A DNA stretch of 64,000 nucleotides from Phenylobacterium hankyongense (GCF_003254505.1 NZ_QFYP01000001.1:1472001-1536000), one strand, 5' to 3'. Shown: positions 17,768 through 25,778, counted from the stretch's first letter. Notes: generated by a model not told the origin, from the sequence alone. Translations and numbers: made by a program.

Positions 17768-19041
17768 CGGACCGCTTGGGTGAGGGTGTCGAACATGCTC
17801 TTGACGGTGGTGACCACCTGCGAGGCCGCGGAATAGGCCTGCTGCGCCACGATCATCCGGTTGAATTCGCCGGCGATGTCGGTGGTCGAGCCTTCCAGGG
17901 CCGAGGCCTGCAGGGTCCCGGCGCTGCTGTCGCCCGGCAGCCGCAGGCTGACGTTCCCGGCCGCCTGGTTCTGGCTGTAGACCGAACCGGTGACCGCGGT
18001 CAGGCCGTTGGGGTTGGCGAAGGTGGCGAGCGGGATCTGGTAGACCGGCAGCTTCACCCCGTTGTCGAACGAGGCGGTCACCAGGCCCTTGGTGTCGATG
18101 GTGACGCCGGTGAGCTGGCCGTAGAGGGCGCCGTCCTGGGTGAAGGTCGGGTTCTCGATCCCCGTGGCGCTGGAGGTCGAGGAGAACTGGGTGATGCCGT
18201 CGGTCTTGCCGGCGCTGCCCAGGTTCAGGGTGATGGCGCTGGCCGCCGCCCCGGTGCTCAGGCCGGTGATCGCCAGGGCGACCGGCGTCGGGTTGGTGGA
18301 GGCGAGCACGCCGCTGGTGTCGAAGGTCACCGACACGGTGTTCGGGCTCAGCGTGCCGCTGGTGACCGCCGGGTTCGAGGTCAGGGTGGGGTCGGCCAGG
18401 GTCAGCGTCCAGGCGTTGGCCGCGGTCTTGTTCCAGCTCTGGCCGATGGTGTGGCTGACCCCCAGGGAATCGATGATCGTCGTGCTGGTGGTGAAGGTGT
18501 CGCCGATCGCGGCGTTGGCCGGCAGGTTGGCGCTCATGTTGATCTGGGTGGTGGCCTTGGCCGTGCCGCCGATGTTGCTGAGGTTGATCGGCGTCAGGTT
18601 GCTGAGGTCACTGCTGTTGGAGGTGATGATCGCCCCGCTGGGGTCGGTGGGGAACCCTTCCAGGTAGTAGCCCGCGTCGTTGACGAGGTTGCCGTTGCTG
18701 TCCTTCGCGAAGCTGCCGTCGCGTGTGTAGACGAAGTCGGAGGCCGAGGCGGTCGCGCTGCCGGCCACCACGAAGAAGCCGGACCCGTCGATCGCCACGT
18801 TGGTGTCGGTGGCGCTGGTGGCGATCTGGCCCTGCTGGCCCATGCTCTGGATCGAGCTGGCGGTGACCCCGCCGCCCGACGCGCCGCCGGTGGAGTCGGT
18901 GAGCAGGGTCTGGAAGTCGGTGACCGAGGTCTTGTAGGCCGTGGTCGAGGCGTTCGCGATGTTCTTGGAGATGGTGGAGAGCGCCAGGCTCTGGGCGGTG
19001 AGCCCGGAGACGGCCGTGGACAGGGCTGAGGAGAGGGTCAT
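17764..19041 (-). CDS. flgE: Flagellar hook protein FlgE
   Basis: The protein has 425 residues. The N-terminal rod/hook motif reads LSTAVSGLTAQSLALSTISK and NIANASTTAYKTSVTDFQ. The middle has hook-domain strands (GFFVVAGSATASASDFVYTR, DGSFAKDSNGNLVND), and the C-terminus carries the conserved ALEGSTTDIAGEFNRMIVAQ and QAYSAASQVVTTVKSMFDTL helices. It polymerises into the hook after export. The gene is 12 bases downstream of flgD. Confidence 0.93.
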   Translation of the reverse strand: MTLSSALSTAVSGLTAQSLALSTISKNIANASTTAYKTSVTDFQTLLTDSTGGASGGGVTASSIQSMGQQGQIATSATDTNVAIDGSGFFVVAGSATASASDFVYTRDGSFAKDSNGNLVNDAGYYLEGFPTDPSGAIITSNSSDLSNLTPINLSNIGGTAKATTQINMSANLPANAAIGDTFTTSTTIIDSLGVSHTIGQSWNKTAANAWTLTLADPTLTSNPAVTSGTLSPNTVSVTFDTSGVLASTNPTPVALAITGLSTGAAASAITLNLGSAGKTDGITQFSSTSSATGIENPTFTQDGALYGQLTGVTIDTKGLVTASFDNGVKLPVYQIPLATFANPNGLTAVTGSVYSQNQAAGNVSLRLPGDSSAGTLQASALEGSTTDIAGEFNRMIVAQQAYSAASQVVTTVKSMFDTLTQAVR

Positions 19042-19053
19042 GCGCGCGGTCCC

Positions 19054-19356
19054 CTAGGCGGCCGGGGTCGCGGCGCTGGCCGAAGCCAGCTGCGAGACCT
19101 GGGTGAGGATCGACGACATCGTGGTCGAGAGCGCGTCGAGCTTGGTGTTGGTGTCGATCTGCTGCGACAGCGAGCCGTACTGCACCATCTCGGCGGTGAA
19201 CTGGTTCGGGTCCGTGGGGTTCAGCGGGTCCTGGTTCTGCAGCTGCGTGGTCAGCAGCGAGAGGAACTGGTTGCTGGTCAGGCTGGCGCTGGCGCTGGAA
19301 CTTGTGGCGGGGGTCGTAGCCGGCGCCGTGGCGCCAGAGGTGGCGGTGACTGTCAT
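19054..19356 (-). CDS. flgD: Short FlgD-type hook-capping protein
   Basis: The protein has only 100 residues. It matches the FlgD N-terminal domain, with NQFLSLLTTQLQNQDPLNPT and QFTAEMVQYGSLSQQIDTNT. The C-terminal tudor/Ig-like part found in typical FlgD proteins of over 200 residues is missing, and flgE starts 12 bases later, so it is not a disrupted longer gene. FlgD caps and guides hook polymerisation. Start ATG at 19356 follows GGAGCCTCCG. First gene of the leftward operon, divergent from the flagellin gene. Confidence 0.8.
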   Translation of the reverse strand: MTVTATSGATAPATTPATSSSASASLTSNQFLSLLTTQLQNQDPLNPTDPNQFTAEMVQYGSLSQQIDTNTKLDALSTTMSSILTQVSQLASASAATPAA

Positions 19357-19588
19357 CGGAGGCTCCGATCCCTGGTGGTCCGCCCGTCGTCGGGCTGGTC
19401 ACAGGGTTCAACGGCAGGCGGCCTCGCGATGGGGCGGAGTTTTTTCCGCCGCCCCCCAAATAAACACCGCCCCATTCCGCCCCGAGCCCCCGTTCAAGGG
19501 TCGATGCCCGGACTGCGCAAAACGGCGGCCGGGCCTCCCGCCGGGCCCGTCCCCGCGGCCCAGCATCTGGAGAAAGCGGAGTTAGAAG
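19357..19588 (+). promoter_or_regulatory. Divergent flgD/fliC intergenic region
   Basis: These 232 bases separate the divergent flgD and fliC starts and must hold both promoters. I found no convincing sigma-54 -24/-12 pair in either direction. An imperfect hairpin (19431-19457) with GGCGGA and TCCGCC arms around a T-rich loop is followed by a short A-rich stretch. The fliC ribosome site is the GGAG at 19569-19572 or GCGGAG at 19577-19582. Confidence 0.4.
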
Positions 19589-20413
19589 ATGACGGTTATC
19601 TCGACCAACACGACGGCCAACACGGCCCTGCTCTACCTGAACAAGAACTCGGCCGCCGAGAGCACCGCCCTGGCCCAGCTGTCGAGCGGTTCGCGCATCA
19701 CCAGCGCCAAGGACGACGCGTCCGGCCTGGCCATCGCCACCGGCATGAAGTCGGACATGGCGGTGCTGCAGCAGGCCGCCACCAACGTGCAGAACGGCAC
19801 CGCCGTGCTCAACACCGCCGACGGCGCCCTGTCGAACATCAGCGACATCCTCACGCGGATGAAGACCCTGACCGCCCAGGCGCAGTCAGGCTCCAGCAGC
19901 GCCAACGACCTCAGCTACATCAACGCCGAGTACACGCAGCTGCAGAGCGAAATCGACGACATCGCCACCAAGACCACCTTCAACGGCACCTCGCTGCTTG
20001 ACGGCGCCAGCTCCTACTCGACCGGCGTCGACTTCATGGTCGGCACCTCCAGCACCGACACCATCAACGTGCAGCTGAGCGGGGCCGACTCGACGGCGCT
20101 GGGCATCAACACCACCAGCATCACCAGCGCCGCCTCGGCGGGCTCGGCGATGAGCGCGCTGGACACGGCGATCAGCACCATCTCCTCGGCGCGCGCCAAC
20201 GTCGGCGCCACCCTGTCGCGGTTCTCCTTCCGCGGCGCGGTGATCAACACCTCGCTGCAGAACCTCACGGCCGCGAAATCGGCGATCACCGACACCGACA
20301 TCGCCGCCACCCAGAGCGCCTACAGCACCGCTCAGACGATGACGACGGCGGCGGTCTCGGCGCTCTACGACGCCAACCAGATGAACCAGTCGCTCCTCAA
20401 GCTGATCCAGTAG
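19589..20413 (+). CDS. fliC: Flagellin
   Basis: The protein has 274 residues, the size of Caulobacter flagellins. The conserved N-terminal D0/D1 helix reads NTTANTALLYLNKNS, LAQLSSGSRITSAKDDASGL and AIATGMKSDMAVLQQAATNV; the C-terminal helix contains ARANVGATLSRFSFRG and ALYDANQMNQSLLKLI. The variable D2/D3 part is almost absent. It forms the filament. It is followed by a 10-base-pair hairpin, so much of its transcription may end before fliD. Neither FlaF nor FlbT, regulators often beside alphaproteobacterial flagellin genes, is present here. Confidence 0.95.
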   Translation: MTVISTNTTANTALLYLNKNSAAESTALAQLSSGSRITSAKDDASGLAIATGMKSDMAVLQQAATNVQNGTAVLNTADGALSNISDILTRMKTLTAQAQSGSSSANDLSYINAEYTQLQSEIDDIATKTTFNGTSLLDGASSYSTGVDFMVGTSSTDTINVQLSGADSTALGINTTSITSAASAGSAMSALDTAISTISSARANVGATLSRFSFRGAVINTSLQNLTAAKSAITDTDIAATQSAYSTAQTMTTAAVSALYDANQMNQSLLKLIQ

Positions 20414-20421
20414 GCCCGCAA

Positions 20422-20445
20422 GGCCGGCGCCCCCCGGCGCCGGCC
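20422..20445 (+). terminator. GC-rich hairpin after the flagellin gene
   Basis: A perfect 10-base-pair inverted repeat (20422-20431 with 20436-20445) encloses a CCCC loop, nine bases past the flagellin stop. There is no T run, so it may act as an attenuator or 3' stabiliser that keeps flagellin message above that of fliD. Confidence 0.6.
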
Positions 20446-20491
20446 GTCCCTCCCCAGACGGGCATCCCGTCGCAACGTCCTGGCGGTCCAG

Positions 20492-22198
20492 ATGACCACG
20501 ACAACGACAATCCCGCCCGCGACCGTCAACACCTCCGGCTCGACCACCTACCTGACCGGCACCGCGTCGGGCCTGGACACGGCTTCGCTGATCTCGGCCG
20601 CGGTGGCGCAGAAGACGGCGCCGGCCGACACCCTGGACGCCAAGGTCACCGCCAACACCACCAAGATCACCGCCTACCAGTCGCTGCAGTCGCTGATCAC
20701 CGGCCTGTCGACCTCGATGTCGCAGCTCGCCTCGACCACCTACAGCAGCGTTTCGACGACCACGAACGCCTTCCAGGCCAAGGCGGTCAGCGTGACGGCC
20801 TCCAACAGCGCCGCCGGTCCCGACATCGCGGTGAGCGCCGACAGCACGGCTGCGGCCTCCACCTATACGGTCACCGTCGACCAGCTCGCCGCCGCGCAGA
20901 AGGTGGCCTCCTCGGCGATGGCCTCGACCACGGCGCTGGGACTGGCCGGCGCCTTCACCCTCAACGACGCCCTGGGCTCGGCCCAGACCGTCAACGTCAC
21001 GGCGGACATGACGCTGAGCGATGTCGCCTCGGCCATCAACGCGGTCTCCGCCCAGTCGGGGGTCAGCGCCTCCCTGATCCAGGTGGGAACCGGCAGCTAC
21101 AACCTCGTGCTCTCCGGCAACGACACCAACCAGGCGATCGCCACCAGCGCGGCGTCGGGCGCCGACGTGTTGGCCAGCCTCGGGGTGACCGACGCCAGCG
21201 GCGGCTTCGTCAACACGTTGCAGGCGGCGCAGCCCGCTCTGGTCACCATCGACGGGACCCAGATCGCCGGGGACAGCAACAACCTCACCGACGCGGTGTC
21301 GGGGCTCAGCTTCTCGCTGCTGAAGACCACGGCCGCCGGCCAGTCGAACACCATGACCGTCTCGCCGGACTACAGCTCCGTGAAGACGGCGATCACCGAT
21401 TTCATCACCGCCTATAATGCGCTGCGGACCTTCGTGACCTCGAACCAGGCGGTGGGCGCGGACGGGACGCCGGCCAGCGGCGCGGTGCTGTTCGCCGATC
21501 CGCTGCTGCGTGACGCCTCGCAGTCGTTGAACGCCATCATCGCCGGAAACAGCGCCGCCGCGACCGGCGCTTTCGGCAACCTCGCCGACCTCGGGATCAC
21601 CCTGGACAGCGCCAACCAGATGTCGCTGTCCAACCAGACGACGCTGGACAATGCGCTGCTCGGAAACCTGTCGCAGGTCTCCAGCCTCTTCCAGACCAGC
21701 TTCACCGCGTCCGACAGCTCCCTGAAGCTGTTGCAGAACACCAGCACCAGCGGCTTCAACTTCACCCTCGACGTGACCACGGACGCCAGTGGCGCGCTCA
21801 CCAGCGCCAGCGTCAACGGCGACTCCAGCCTGTTCACGGTGTCGGGGAACCTGATCGTCGGCGCGCCGGGCGGCGCCTACGCGGGCCTGAGCTTTGCCCT
21901 GGTGGCGACGGGCGACACCTCGATCAACGTGGCCATCGCCCCCGGCTTCGCCAACCAGATCACCGCCTTCGCCAGCCAGTACGGCGACGTGAACACCGGC
22001 CTCGTCCAGCAGCAGATCACCAGCCTCGGGACCCAGGACGCCGCCTGGACCACCAGTTCGCAGAAGATCCGCTCCGACGCCGCCGCCTACCAGACCACGC
22101 TCGTCAACAAGTACGCGGCCATGGAGCAGGAGGTCTCGGCCGCCAAGATGCTGCAAACCCAGATCAACGCCCTGCTCGGGGGCTCCACCGGTGGCTGA
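20492..22198 (+). CDS. fliD: Flagellar filament cap protein FliD
   Basis: The protein has 568 residues. The N-terminal FliD segment includes GTASGLDTASLISAAVAQKT and a helix KITAYQSLQSLITGLSTSMS. The middle has the two hook-associated domain copies, and the C-terminal FliD domain includes LADLGITLDSANQMSL and DAAWTTSSQKIRSDAAAYQT. FliD (HAP2) caps the growing filament and folds exported flagellin. The C-terminus overlaps the next gene by eight bases, the normal fliD-fliS arrangement. Confidence 0.9.
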   Translation: MTTTTTIPPATVNTSGSTTYLTGTASGLDTASLISAAVAQKTAPADTLDAKVTANTTKITAYQSLQSLITGLSTSMSQLASTTYSSVSTTTNAFQAKAVSVTASNSAAGPDIAVSADSTAAASTYTVTVDQLAAAQKVASSAMASTTALGLAGAFTLNDALGSAQTVNVTADMTLSDVASAINAVSAQSGVSASLIQVGTGSYNLVLSGNDTNQAIATSAASGADVLASLGVTDASGGFVNTLQAAQPALVTIDGTQIAGDSNNLTDAVSGLSFSLLKTTAAGQSNTMTVSPDYSSVKTAITDFITAYNALRTFVTSNQAVGADGTPASGAVLFADPLLRDASQSLNAIIAGNSAAATGAFGNLADLGITLDSANQMSLSNQTTLDNALLGNLSQVSSLFQTSFTASDSSLKLLQNTSTSGFNFTLDVTTDASGALTSASVNGDSSLFTVSGNLIVGAPGGAYAGLSFALVATGDTSINVAIAPGFANQITAFASQYGDVNTGLVQQQITSLGTQDAAWTTSSQKIRSDAAAYQTTLVNKYAAMEQEVSAAKMLQTQINALLGGSTGG

Positions 22199-22580
22199 GT
22201 CCCTGTCGCGCCGGGTGGAAGGCCTGGCCGCCTACCGCGCCTCCCAGTTCCTCGACCAGCGGCCGGCGGCGGTGCTGGCCGCGGTGCATGCCGAGCTCTA
22301 CCGCGCCCTGGCGTCGGCAATGTCTGCCTACGAGCGGCGGGCGCTGGACGAAATGTGCCGGCACAACGCCCGCGCGACGCAGATCCTGAGCGGCCTGTCC
22401 GCCGCCTTCGAAGCCGCCGGCGCAGGGGTGGCGATGCTGCACGCCTTCTACGGACGCATCCAAAGCGCGGTGAATGGGCTGCTGGTGGACCAGTCTGCAA
22501 CAGAAACGCTGCAGGAAAGCCTTATTCAGCTCCGGTTGATGTCGACAGCATTTCACGAAGAAATAGTTCGGACCAAATAG
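22191..22580 (+). CDS. fliS: Probable flagellin export chaperone, FliS-like
   Basis: The protein has 129 residues and is all-helical in prediction. It overlaps the fliD 3' end by eight bases, which is where fliS lies in many bacteria, and its length matches the family. An early AAYRASQFLDQRPAAVLAAV stretch corresponds to the FliS opening, but the sequence is divergent and the call depends largely on context. FliS binds the flagellin C-terminus in the cytoplasm to prevent early polymerisation. Confidence 0.6.
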   Translation: MAESLSRRVEGLAAYRASQFLDQRPAAVLAAVHAELYRALASAMSAYERRALDEMCRHNARATQILSGLSAAFEAAGAGVAMLHAFYGRIQSAVNGLLVDQSATETLQESLIQLRLMSTAFHEEIVRTK

Positions 22581-22679
22581 CGCAGATTCAGCCATGAGCG
22601 ATCTTCAATTGTCGAAGTATCGTGGCGGTTACGTATCGATCCGTTAACCATACTAATCGCATTTGCATCGTGCGTTACA

Positions 22680-22695
22680 TGGCACGCACATTGCT
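22680..22695 (+). promoter_or_regulatory. Consensus sigma-54 promoter
   Basis: The sequence TGGCACGCACATTGCT matches the -24/-12 consensus TGGCACG-N4-TTGCW at every defined base. It sits 36 bases before the ECF sigma gene start, leaving a short leader of about 25 bases. The surrounding 22581-22730 stretch is clearly lower in GC than the genes around it. A GTTAACCAT element (22643-22651), like a half-site for CtrA, lies 28 bases upstream of the -24 element; an enhancer-binding protein would be needed to activate. Confidence 0.85.
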
Positions 22696-22730
22696 CCGAC
22701 TTTGTCCAAGACCACTTGGGACAAATCGCC

Positions 22731-23399
22731 ATGTTGCCAATTCGCGAAGAATTCATCCTTGGGCCACGCGATCTGGATGAGCTCCGGGCCGCCAGCGACG
22801 AAGTGCTGTTCACCGCCAGCCGCGACGGCGACGAGCTGGCGTTCCGCACGCTGGTCGAGCGGCATGCGACGCTGGTCCAGCGCCTGGCGTTGAACATCGT
22901 GCGGGATGAGCAGGAGGCCGAGGACGTGGCCCAGGAGGTCTTCGTCTCGGCGTGGCGCAAGCGGCTCGACTGGAAGCCGGAGGCCAAGTTCACCACCTGG
23001 CTCTACCGGATCGCGGTGAACAAGGCGATCGACCGCTATAGGATGCGGCGCGCCGTCCCGGAAAGCCAGGAGGTGATCACCCGGATCGCCGACGCCGCGG
23101 TGTGCGCCGTCGAGGCGCCGCAGCAGCACCAGGCCCTGGAGCGCACCGAGGTGGCCAAGAGCCTGCATGCGGCGCTGGACACCCTGCCGGCCAGCCAGGC
23201 GACCGCCCTGCGTCTGTTCTATTTCGAAGATCTCGACGTGGCGAAGATCGCGACGGCCATGGTAACCTCCGAGCAATCCGTCCGTTCGCTCCTCAAGCGC
23301 GGGCGGCAGACGCTCCGGACCAGGCTGCAACGACAGAAGAACCTCTGTGCCGATGGATCTTCCGCAATTCCGGCGACGGCTCGCCGCGCTGGGCGCTGA
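22731..23399 (+). CDS. ECF-type RNA polymerase sigma factor
   Basis: The 222-residue protein has region 2 (AFRTLVERHATLVQRLALNI, DEQEAEDVAQEVFVSAWRKR, FTTWLYRIAVNKAIDRYR) and region 4 (LDTLPASQATALRLFYFEDL, SVRSLLKRGRQTLRTRL). It would direct RNA polymerase to a stress or structural regulon. The ATG at 22731 is preferred over a TTG at 22716. Its last 47 bases overlap the next gene, whose product is the likely anti-sigma or modulator. The upstream promoter is sigma-54 type. Confidence 0.92.
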   Translation: MLPIREEFILGPRDLDELRAASDEVLFTASRDGDELAFRTLVERHATLVQRLALNIVRDEQEAEDVAQEVFVSAWRKRLDWKPEAKFTTWLYRIAVNKAIDRYRMRRAVPESQEVITRIADAAVCAVEAPQQHQALERTEVAKSLHAALDTLPASQATALRLFYFEDLDVAKIATAMVTSEQSVRSLLKRGRQTLRTRLQRQKNLCADGSSAIPATARRAGR

Positions 23400-23580
23400 C
23401 CTGGCGGCGTGGCCCGCCGACGAGGCGGACGCGGCGATGGCGCTGATGTCGGCCTCGACGGCCGCGCAGGACCTGTTCGCGACGCGGGTCGGCGAGGACC
23501 TGAGGTCCGCCGGCGCCCCCGAACAGGATACGACCCCGCTGGTGGAGAAGATCCTGGCGGCGACCCGCGCCAGGTCCTGA
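23353..23580 (+). CDS. Small partner protein of the ECF sigma factor
   Basis: The protein has 75 residues, starting at the ATG at 23353 (a GTG at 23347 is possible). The opening LPQFRRRLAALGADLAAWPA resembles small proteins often encoded directly after ECF sigma genes in alphaproteobacteria; the pattern of a Gly-Ala-Asp then Ala-x-Trp-Pro is recalled from that group. No transmembrane segment is visible, so if it is an anti-sigma factor it would be soluble. The 47-base overlap supports tight coupling. Role inferred. Confidence 0.65.
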   Translation: MDLPQFRRRLAALGADLAAWPADEADAAMALMSASTAAQDLFATRVGEDLRSAGAPEQDTTPLVEKILAATRARS

Positions 23581-23603
23581 GCGGGAGGCTCCGGGCCGGC
23601 GCC

Positions 23604-23819
23604 TTACCGGACCGCGCCGAAGGCGTCCTGCGCGGGACGATCCTCCTGGCGGCCGGTCACGGCCACGAAGCGGCCGCCCTGCCAGAGTTCGGCGCGCACG
23701 GCCGGCCCTCGCGGCGGCGGCAGGCGCCGCAGCGCCTCCTCGTCGGCTGCGCAGTAGAAGGCCTCGCCGGCCTCCAGCTGACCCCCGTCGTCAACGAAAT
23801 AGACCCGGTAGACACCCAT
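23604..23819 (-). CDS. Small conserved alphaproteobacterial-type protein
   Basis: The protein has 71 residues, beginning MGVYRVYFVDDGGQLEAGEA and containing AELWQGGRFVAVTG. This strand pattern, YRVYF near the start and AELWQG near the end, is common in short alphaproteobacterial proteins of unknown function. Translation is placed at the ATG at 23819; a longer frame from 23891 is judged unlikely. Convergent with the ECF partner gene. Confidence 0.65.
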   Translation of the reverse strand: MGVYRVYFVDDGGQLEAGEAFYCAADEEALRRLPPPRGPAVRAELWQGGRFVAVTGRQEDRPAQDAFGAVR

Positions 23820-23934
23820 GGCCTTGCTCCTCACCGTGGGGAGACCCTGGCCGGCGAAGCGGGCCTGGTTGAGGCCCGATCCCGACGGCATTGTTGCGCG
23901 GTTTCGCGTCGGCGAAATCCCCGCAAGGCGCGTC

Positions 23935-24354
23935 TCAGAAGTCGGCGCAGGTCGCCAGGTTCACCGGCTTGGCGTCGGAGCGCGTCCAGGCGCCGTTGGC
24001 CTTCTGGAAGCCGGCGAACGCCGAGGCCGGCTTGTAGTCGGCGGTCTTCGGATCCCAGCCGTTGAAGGTGATCGCCGTCACCAGCTTGGCGGTGACCCCC
24101 TTGGCCTGGTCGGCCGGGGTGATCGTCCGCTCGGCCTTGCAGGCGACCTCGAAGTCCTGGCAGCCGGTCTTGCCGGGGGCCTTGTTGTGGCAGGCGGTGT
24201 TGGTCTGCTCCAGGTCGCCGCGCCACTTCAGGATCTGGTCGTCGAGGCCGGCGAACCGGGGATCCTCGCCGGGCTTCGCGCCGCCGGCGCCGGGCGACTG
24301 GCCGCAGGCGGCGAGTGAGAGGGCGGACAGCAGGACAAGGGCGTAGCGGCGCAA
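23935..24354 (-). CDS. Lipoprotein of unknown function
   Basis: The 139-residue precursor has a clear lipobox (LSLAACGQ, Cys at about 17). The mature part holds four cysteines (TACHNKAPG, TGCQDFEVAC and the terminal LATCADF), which suggests one or two disulphides and a periplasmic, membrane-anchored location. No domain was recognised. It lies downstream of, and on the same strand as, the sirtuin gene with a 130-base gap. Confidence 0.75.
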   Translation of the reverse strand: MRRYALVLLSALSLAACGQSPGAGGAKPGEDPRFAGLDDQILKWRGDLEQTNTACHNKAPGKTGCQDFEVACKAERTITPADQAKGVTAKLVTAITFNGWDPKTADYKPASAFAGFQKANGAWTRSDAKPVNLATCADF

Positions 24355-24484
24355 GGTTCCGGACTCCGTTCAAGGCGACGGCTGCCTTAACCCGCCGATC
24401 AAGGCGCCCGCATGACGAACGCCGCCCGCGGCGAGTCGCCGCCGATCCTGCCGTGTTAACGGGCTGGGCCGCCGGAAGGCTGCG

Positions 24485-25228
24485 TCAGAGCGCGGCGACC
24501 GCGGCCTGCATCACCGGGCCGATCTCGTCGTGCAGCACCAGGTCGGCGTAGCCGTCCAGGTCGGTGGGCTCGCGGTTGACGATCGCCAGCGCCGCGCCGT
24601 TGCGCTTGGCGAGCAGCGGGAAGCCGGCCGCCGGGTAGACCACCAGCGACGAGCCCAGCACCAGGAACAGGTCGCAGGCCAGCGCCTCGGCCTGGGCCCG
24701 CGCCATCGGCCCGGCCGGCATCGACTGGCCGAAGGAGATGGTGGCGGTCTTCACCAGGCCGCCGCAGCGCCGGCAGTAGGGGATCTCGCCGGCCTTCAGG
24801 AAGCTGTCCTTCAGCTCCGCCAGCTCGTGGCGCTCGCCGCAGTCCAGGCACTTGGCGTAGCTGGCGTTGCCGTGCAGCTCGATGATCCTGTCCTCCGGCA
24901 CGCCGGAATCCTGGTGCAGGTTGTCGACGTTCTGGGTGATGACTGAGCTGGCCTTGCCCTCCGCCACCAGCCGCGCCACCGCGAAGTGGCCGGCGTTGGG
25001 CGCCCGGCCGGTCCAGCCGGCGGCGCCGGAGAAGGCGCGGCTCCAGGCCTCGCGGCGCTTGGCCGGGTCGCTGACGAAGTCCTGGAAGTAGATCGGCTTC
25101 ATCCGGCTCCAGACGCCGCCGGGGCTGCGGAAGTCGGGCACGCCGGACTCGGTGGAGATCCCCGCGCCGGTGAACACCGCCACCCGGCGGGCGTCGTCGA
25201 TCAGCCGGGCGAGGTCGGAGCGCGACAT
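24485..25228 (-). CDS. cobB: NAD-dependent protein deacylase (sirtuin, CobB-like)
   Basis: The protein has 247 residues. The NAD-binding motif FTGAGISTESGVPDFR spans about 19-34, TQNVDNLH covers 98-105, the catalytic His is 119 in ELHGNASY, and a complete zinc site is formed by Cys127, Cys130, Cys152 and Cys155. The enzyme removes acyl groups from protein lysines using NAD. The substrate-specific Tyr/Arg pair of desuccinylases is not seen where expected, which favours a deacetylase, with modest certainty. Confidence 0.92.
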   Translation of the reverse strand: MSRSDLARLIDDARRVAVFTGAGISTESGVPDFRSPGGVWSRMKPIYFQDFVSDPAKRREAWSRAFSGAAGWTGRAPNAGHFAVARLVAEGKASSVITQNVDNLHQDSGVPEDRIIELHGNASYAKCLDCGERHELAELKDSFLKAGEIPYCRRCGGLVKTATISFGQSMPAGPMARAQAEALACDLFLVLGSSLVVYPAAGFPLLAKRNGAALAIVNREPTDLDGYADLVLHDEIGPVMQAAVAAL

Positions 25229-25305
25229 GCGCCCAGTCTGGCCCCAGGCGGCGCCGCGCGCCAGTCGGCAGGCGGCGAAAAGGCTTCAGCCGGATGGGAA
25301 GGGGG

Positions 25306-25360
25306 AGATCGGCCCGGCCGCGGTCGGGGGGGATGCCAGGGGTGTGGGCCGGGCCGATCT
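25306..25360. repeat. 14-bp perfect inverted repeat in a 260-base gap
   Basis: Arms 25306-25319 and 25347-25360 are exact inverted copies separated by 27 bases. They lie upstream of the sirtuin gene and downstream of the DUF167 gene in a stretch (25229-25488) without a convincing gene. It could be a transcript-end hairpin for DUF167 or an operator for the sirtuin gene. Confidence 0.55.
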
Positions 25361-25488
25361 GTAACCGCTCTGGACTGACAGGTGTCGCAGAGCAGTCGCT
25401 CCTGAAACACTCCATCAAAAAGCAAGTTCCGCGAGGGGCGGAAAAAAGTCGCGGGCGGGCGTCGGTGGCCGGGCGTCCGTGGACGGTG

Positions 25489-25773
25489 TCAGGCGGCGGG
25501 CGGGTGGCCGAAGGCGCGGGCCGCCTCGGCCTCGTCGAGGCCGTCGATTTCAACCTGCTTCACCCGCGCCGTGTCGCCGCGGACGATCCGCACCTGCGAC
25601 TTCGGGCGGCCGAGCGCCTTGGCGAGCAGGGCGACGACCGCGGCGTTGGCCGCGCCTTCGGCGGCGGCGGCGGAAACCCGGACCTTCAGCACCGGACGGC
25701 CGGCCTCGTCGCGGCTCCAGCCGTCGACGGCGTCGCGCCCGCCGCGCGGCGTGACCCGCACGGCCAGCCGCAC
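25489..25773 (-). CDS. DUF167 (YggU-type) protein
   Basis: The protein has 94 residues and matches the DUF167 family by RVTPRGGRDAVDGW, KVRVSAAAAEGAANAAVVAL and LAKALGRPKSQVRIVRGDTA. It is a small cytoplasmic fold of unknown biochemical role. The GTG at 25773 begins five bases past the yggT stop and gives the expected N-terminus. Coupling of yggT with a DUF167 gene is a common arrangement. Confidence 0.85.
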   Translation of the reverse strand: MRLAVRVTPRGGRDAVDGWSRDEAGRPVLKVRVSAAAAEGAANAAVVALLAKALGRPKSQVRIVRGDTARVKQVEIDGLDEAEAARAFGHPPAA

Positions 25774-25778
25774 CGGCC

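Noticed and set aside
19357-19588. Sigma-54 promoters for fliC or flgD
   Set aside because: Weak partial matches were seen on both strands, but none with correct GG and GC spacing.
19886-22156. 756-codon open frame antisense to fliC and fliD
   Set aside because: No domain can be recognised, composition is Arg/Gly/Val-rich, and the sense genes are clear.
22643-22651. CtrA site upstream of the ECF sigma gene
   Set aside because: GTTAACCAT resembles one half-site, but the second TTAA at seven bases is missing, so it is not claimed as a functional site.
25229-25425. Possible small leftward gene upstream of cobB
   Set aside because: It shares the cobB upstream sequence, has Pro/Arg-rich residues, no ribosome site and contains the inverted repeat; more likely non-coding.
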